DNA of 7,157 nt from NCBI GenBank assembly GCA_016839955.1, contig JAEOTI010000587.1:1-7157 (forward strand). The letters are read 5' to 3'. Positions within the stretch are counted from its first letter, which is position 1. Each line of letters opens with the position of its first letter. Shown here one piece after another: positions 5,002 to 7,157 of the stretch. Origin of the DNA: Candidatus Hodarchaeota archaeon. Its GTDB lineage: Archaea; Asgardarchaeota; Heimdallarchaeia; Hodarchaeales; YT1-057. Made by a program: the position numbers and the translations under genes. The notes under the pieces are model-generated. The model worked only from the letters and a program-made list of their open reading frames with translations, was not told where the DNA came from and searched no databases.

Positions 5002-5778
5002 TTATAATGGGTTCCGAACAAAGTCCCATGCTGTTCTACAAAATTGTAACGCTTTTTCATAGAATACTGATTGAGTTATCTTCTTTTGGATTCCTAGACG
5101 CATTTTCCAAGCCTCTTGTGGAAATGAGATTATATCTGGACCAAAGCGACCATCATCATCAATTTTCAGAAACTTTTCAGCAACTTCGATTCGAACTAGA
5201 TCTTTATGACCTTGTAAATAAAGAAGAGAATGTGCTATGTCAAGAACAGCATCTAAAGATAAGAATGATAATTCGAATGTTCCAATTGATGCCTTTCGAA
5301 CATAGGCATCCCTCAAAGATTGATATGCGTCAAGAACACGAGCACGAGCAGTTCGCTCCAGTAATGTATCCGAATATTTAAGATCTTTTAGAACATTACG
5401 TCCTAAAATTAGTTCTCCTTTTTCAGCAGCCTCTAGATGGATAGGACTAAAGACTGAGCATCGTGAGGGTGGTAATTCTTCATATTCTAAAATTGTTAAA
5501 TCTAATATAGGTGCATAAACTGGTTCTAGGAAAAATGAGGATAAAATCTGTGATATTTTTGATAATCTTCGAATAGGTTTTTCTGGTTGTGGATCACCAG
5601 TATCAACAACAAGTAGGATATCCAAATCGGATGTTCCAGGAATAATCCAACCAGTTTCATTTCCTTGGCGTTCTCGGAGATAGGAACCAAATAGGTAACA
5701 TGCTCGTGTGTACTGTCGAAGCTCATCTTCTATAACTTGTCGTATATTTTCAAGACATGATTCGTATTCTTGTTCCAT
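5002..5778 (-). CDS. nucleotidyltransferase-fold protein with helical C-terminal half
   Basis: A 258-residue soluble protein. The first half is a pol-beta-type nucleotidyltransferase domain. LFGS at residues 29-32 gives the GS motif, TSDLDILL at 49-56 supplies the two metal-binding Asp residues (D51, D53), and ILDLTI near 91-96 supplies the third (D93). All catalytic residues are kept, so transfer of a nucleoside monophosphate to a protein, RNA or small molecule is likely. Residues about 135-255 are mostly helical, resembling the helical partner domains of aminoglycoside-type nucleotidyltransferases or HEPN-like bundles; no RxxxxH HEPN signature is obvious. The ATG at 5778 has GGAG 9 bases upstream. 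A doubtful small ORF ends 6 bases before it, which recalls toxin-antitoxin layouts without proving one. Substrate is unknown. Confidence 0.85.
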   Translation of the reverse strand: MEQEYESCLENIRQVIEDELRQYTRACYLFGSYLRERQGNETGWIIPGTSDLDILLVVDTGDPQPEKPIRRLSKISQILSSFFLEPVYAPILDLTILEYEELPPSRCSVFSPIHLEAAEKGELILGRNVLKDLKYSDTLLERTARARVLDAYQSLRDAYVRKASIGTFELSFLSLDAVLDIAHSLLYLQGHKDLVRIEVAEKFLKIDDDGRFGPDIISFPQEAWKMRLGIQKKITQSVFYEKALQFCRTAWDFVRNPL

Positions 5779-5784
5779 TAGTCT

Positions 5785-5982
5785 TTACTCCAGTTCGTCA
5801 GCTATTCCTTCGAGAGATTTACCTTTATATTCCTTCGAGAGATTTACCTTTATATAACGCTTGTTCTTGATACGGTCTCTTCCTAGACACCTTTTTATAT
5901 TCTTTATAGATCCTGAGCCTCCTGGAAGATAAGAGATTTCAAATATAAACTTGGTGTCTTCAAGAAACGAAAACAGAAGCAA
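5785..5982 (-). CDS. doubtful small ORF (65 residues) upstream of the transferase gene
   Basis: The frame runs from TTG 5982 to TAA 5787-5785, ending 6 bases before the transferase start. No family is recognised and no Shine-Dalgarno precedes the TTG. The protein starts hydrophobic (MLLFSFLED) and becomes basic and then acidic (KSLEGIADELE). Its end is created by a perfect 25-bp tandem duplication, which shifts frame because 25 is not a multiple of three; without one copy this frame would stop at a TAG inside the remaining copy. A strong AGGAGG at 5923-5918 instead lies 6 bases before an ATC (5911-5909) that opens another frame. That frame gives 28 residues ending at TAA 5827-5825, or 33 residues ending in ADELE if one repeat copy is removed. 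The locus may therefore be a disrupted small gene. Confidence 0.3.
   Translation of the reverse strand: MLLFSFLEDTKFIFEISYLPGGSGSIKNIKRCLGRDRIKNKRYIKVNLSKEYKGKSLEGIADELE
5804..5853. repeat. perfect 25-bp tandem duplication
   Basis: Two identical 25-base units abut at 5804-5828 and 5829-5853, each beginning ATTCCTTCGAG and ending TTACCTTTAT, with one or two further matching bases at each end. Identity of the copies suggests a recent slippage event, an active repeat, or an assembly artefact. The unit length alters reading frame in the overlapping small ORF. Confidence 0.95.
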
Positions 5983-5994
5983 AATGAATATCTA

Positions 5995-6005
5995 TTGATA
6001 ATCAA
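5995..6005. promoter_or_regulatory. 11-base palindrome before the polyprenyl synthase gene
   Basis: TTGAT-A-ATCAA is a perfect inverted repeat 30 bases before the TTG start at 6036, inside the short region between divergent reading frames. It may be an operator; the AT-rich composition makes a chance match plausible. Confidence 0.25.
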
Positions 6006-6022
6006 CTTTATTCCCAGTAATT

Positions 6023-6026
6023 GGAG
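6023..6026 (+). promoter_or_regulatory. Shine-Dalgarno GGAG deciding the synthase start
   Basis: GGAG here lies 9 bases before TTG 6036, the same spacing as GGAG before the transferase gene start. The other in-frame TTG at 6021 overlaps this GGAG and has no ribosome site before it, so 6036 is preferred. Confidence 0.5.
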
Positions 6027-6035
6027 CTGTCAATC

Positions 6036-7025
6036 TTGGACGATAACATATTAGAGCGCTTTAAACCAATAAGAGAGCATCTTAAAGAAGAAATAGCTAA
6101 AAACTTACAGAAAATTCCTGAACCCATTAGTTCTCGTTTAGTCTCATATATCTTGAAATCAGCTGGTAAAATGTTACGTCCATTGCTAATTCTTGAAGTA
6201 AACAGAATCCTTTCAGGAACTATCAATACTGGAATACGTTATGCTATTATGACTGAATTGTTGCACAATATGAGCTTGATACATGATGATATTGCAGATT
6301 GGGCACCAATTCGACGAGGTCAAAAGGCATATCACGCTCAGTGGGGTGTAGAAAGGGCAGTCCTTGATGGTGATGTTCTTCTAACTTTTGCGCTTACCGA
6401 GACAGATGATATCAGTCGTCAAACGGTCCTTGAAACAGTTCATTCAATCGCTGTAGGCAACTCTATAGAAGTAGAACACCGATTGATGAATAACTTTGAT
6501 TTTTCACCAAACGAAGCTTTAGAAATTATGAAATTAAAAACTGCTGATGTCTTTAGAGTCGCATTAGAACTCGCCTGTGTAGCAGCTGGTGAAACAACAG
6601 AATTTGGAAAGGCTTTTGGAGGTTTTGCAACACACGCAGGGCTTGCATTTCAAGTACAAGATGATTTTTTGGATATTTATACTAGCCATAAGGAATGGGG
6701 CAAAAAAAGCTTATGGGACATTCAAGAATCTAAACGAAATCTATTTCTTGCTTTTGCTTTGAAAAAAGAAGATCAGACACGACAACGCTTGATTGAGATC
6801 TACTCGAAGCCAGTTGGGGAAAAAACAGAAGAAGAACTTAAAGAAGTGGTCAAGATTTTTTACTCAGTTATGCCAGAAGTCGAAGAAGAACGTGATCACC
6901 AATTAAAACTCGCTCTTGAAGAATTGGACAAACTGCGGGAAAATTTGAAAGACCATCCAAAAATTGACGAACTCTGCGACTTTTTTGAGTCCTTTGCAGC
7001 ATTACTAACAATGCGTGAAATGTGA
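6036..7025 (+). CDS. polyprenyl diphosphate synthase (geranylgeranyl-type likely)
   Basis: A 329-residue member of the trans-isoprenyl diphosphate synthase family, which condenses isopentenyl diphosphate onto allylic diphosphates to make precursors of archaeal ether lipids. Numbered from TTG 6036: GKMLRP (44-49) binds isopentenyl diphosphate. The first Asp-rich motif, DDIAD (84-88), is followed by the two Arg of IRRG (92-95). KT lies at 168-169. The second Asp-rich motif is DDFLD (209-213). The fifth residue before the first motif is Met, not aromatic, which in this family usually means C20 or longer products. The usual GQ..D element is replaced by GNSIEVEH (146-153), and the segment after the second motif reads KKSLWDIQESKRN, so the gene is somewhat divergent. 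Length is typical. It stands alone on the plus strand; the charged C-terminal helix is soluble. Confidence 0.9.
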   Translation: MDDNILERFKPIREHLKEEIAKNLQKIPEPISSRLVSYILKSAGKMLRPLLILEVNRILSGTINTGIRYAIMTELLHNMSLIHDDIADWAPIRRGQKAYHAQWGVERAVLDGDVLLTFALTETDDISRQTVLETVHSIAVGNSIEVEHRLMNNFDFSPNEALEIMKLKTADVFRVALELACVAAGETTEFGKAFGGFATHAGLAFQVQDDFLDIYTSHKEWGKKSLWDIQESKRNLFLAFALKKEDQTRQRLIEIYSKPVGEKTEEELKEVVKIFYSVMPEVEEERDHQLKLALEELDKLRENLKDHPKIDELCDFFESFAALLTMREM

Positions 7026-7157
7026 CATGATTTTCAATAATTAATTTATTGTTTCAAAAATAATCAAATGATAGGATCAAACAATTCCAAGCAATTTTTC
7101 AAGGCGGTCTCTCCAAGCTATTTAAGGGTGACTACTCTACTCAAATATGAGAGAAAA
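7026..7157. other. right-edge noncoding tail
   Basis: The 132 bases after the synthase stop hold no gene I can support. Minus-strand frames at the edge are short and closed by stops (a 14-codon frame at 7121-7077 and a frame entering from the edge that ends at TAG 7120-7118). A leftward gene may end here, but the window is too short to tell. Confidence 0.3.

Noticed and set aside
5007..5381. 124-codon plus-strand frame rich in His, Phe and Leu
   Set aside because: It is antisense to the nucleotidyltransferase gene, which keeps all catalytic residues; the composition is that of a reverse-complement shadow.
6008..6226. 72-codon minus-strand frame
   Set aside because: It is antisense to the start of the polyprenyl synthase gene, whose conserved motifs define the coding strand.
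7077..7157. Minus-strand C-terminus-like peptide (AWRDRLEKLLGIV) at the right edge
   Set aside because: It is only 14 codons between two stops, and another frame entering from the edge also stops there; the window cannot decide whether a gene ends here.

Overview
The window is AT-rich, gene-dense prokaryotic DNA that most likely comes from an archaeon, plausibly of the Asgard group. The main reason is a pair of complete Arf-family small GTPases encoded back to back. A short-chain-type polyprenyl diphosphate synthase (the archaeal lipid precursor enzyme class), archaeal-style acylphosphatase and nucleotide kinase genes, TATA-like elements, strong Shine-Dalgarno sites and heavy use of TTG start codons fit this. 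The assignment is an inference from gene content; no rRNA or marker gene is present.

Left part (1-2460). A leftward helical-repeat (TPR-like) protein runs off the left edge. A 310-base divergent intergenic region separates it from a rightward HAD phosphatase. That gene converges on a leftward acylphosphatase, and the two TAA stops share the same TTAA. The acylphosphatase has an ideal Shine-Dalgarno site but an ATC where the start codon should be. A divergent rightward P-loop kinase resembling deoxynucleoside monophosphate kinases follows.

Middle part (2477-4468). Four leftward genes follow one another in transcription order: GTPase A (4468-3905), GTPase B (3903-3346, one base after A's stop), a 66-residue unknown protein (3221-3021) behind a perfect dyad, and a 109-residue unknown protein (2806-2477). 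The GTPases are surely co-transcribed and probably translationally coupled. Whether the two small proteins belong to the same system is an open and attractive question.

Right part (4469-7157). A 533-base region without a convincing gene lies upstream of the GTPases. It holds a TATA-like element, a strong Shine-Dalgarno site leading to an 8-codon ORF, a hairpin, and a 60-codon open frame with no start. Next come a leftward nucleotidyltransferase-fold protein with a helical C-terminal half, a doubtful small ORF just before it that carries a perfect 25-bp tandem duplication, and a divergent rightward polyprenyl diphosphate synthase.

Five of the likely starts are ATG (901, 1930, 3221, 4468, 5778) and four are TTG (590, 2806, 3903, 6036). 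The tandem GTPase cluster with its small unknown neighbours is the best candidate here for an undescribed system. No CRISPR array, tRNA, rRNA or transposase was seen.
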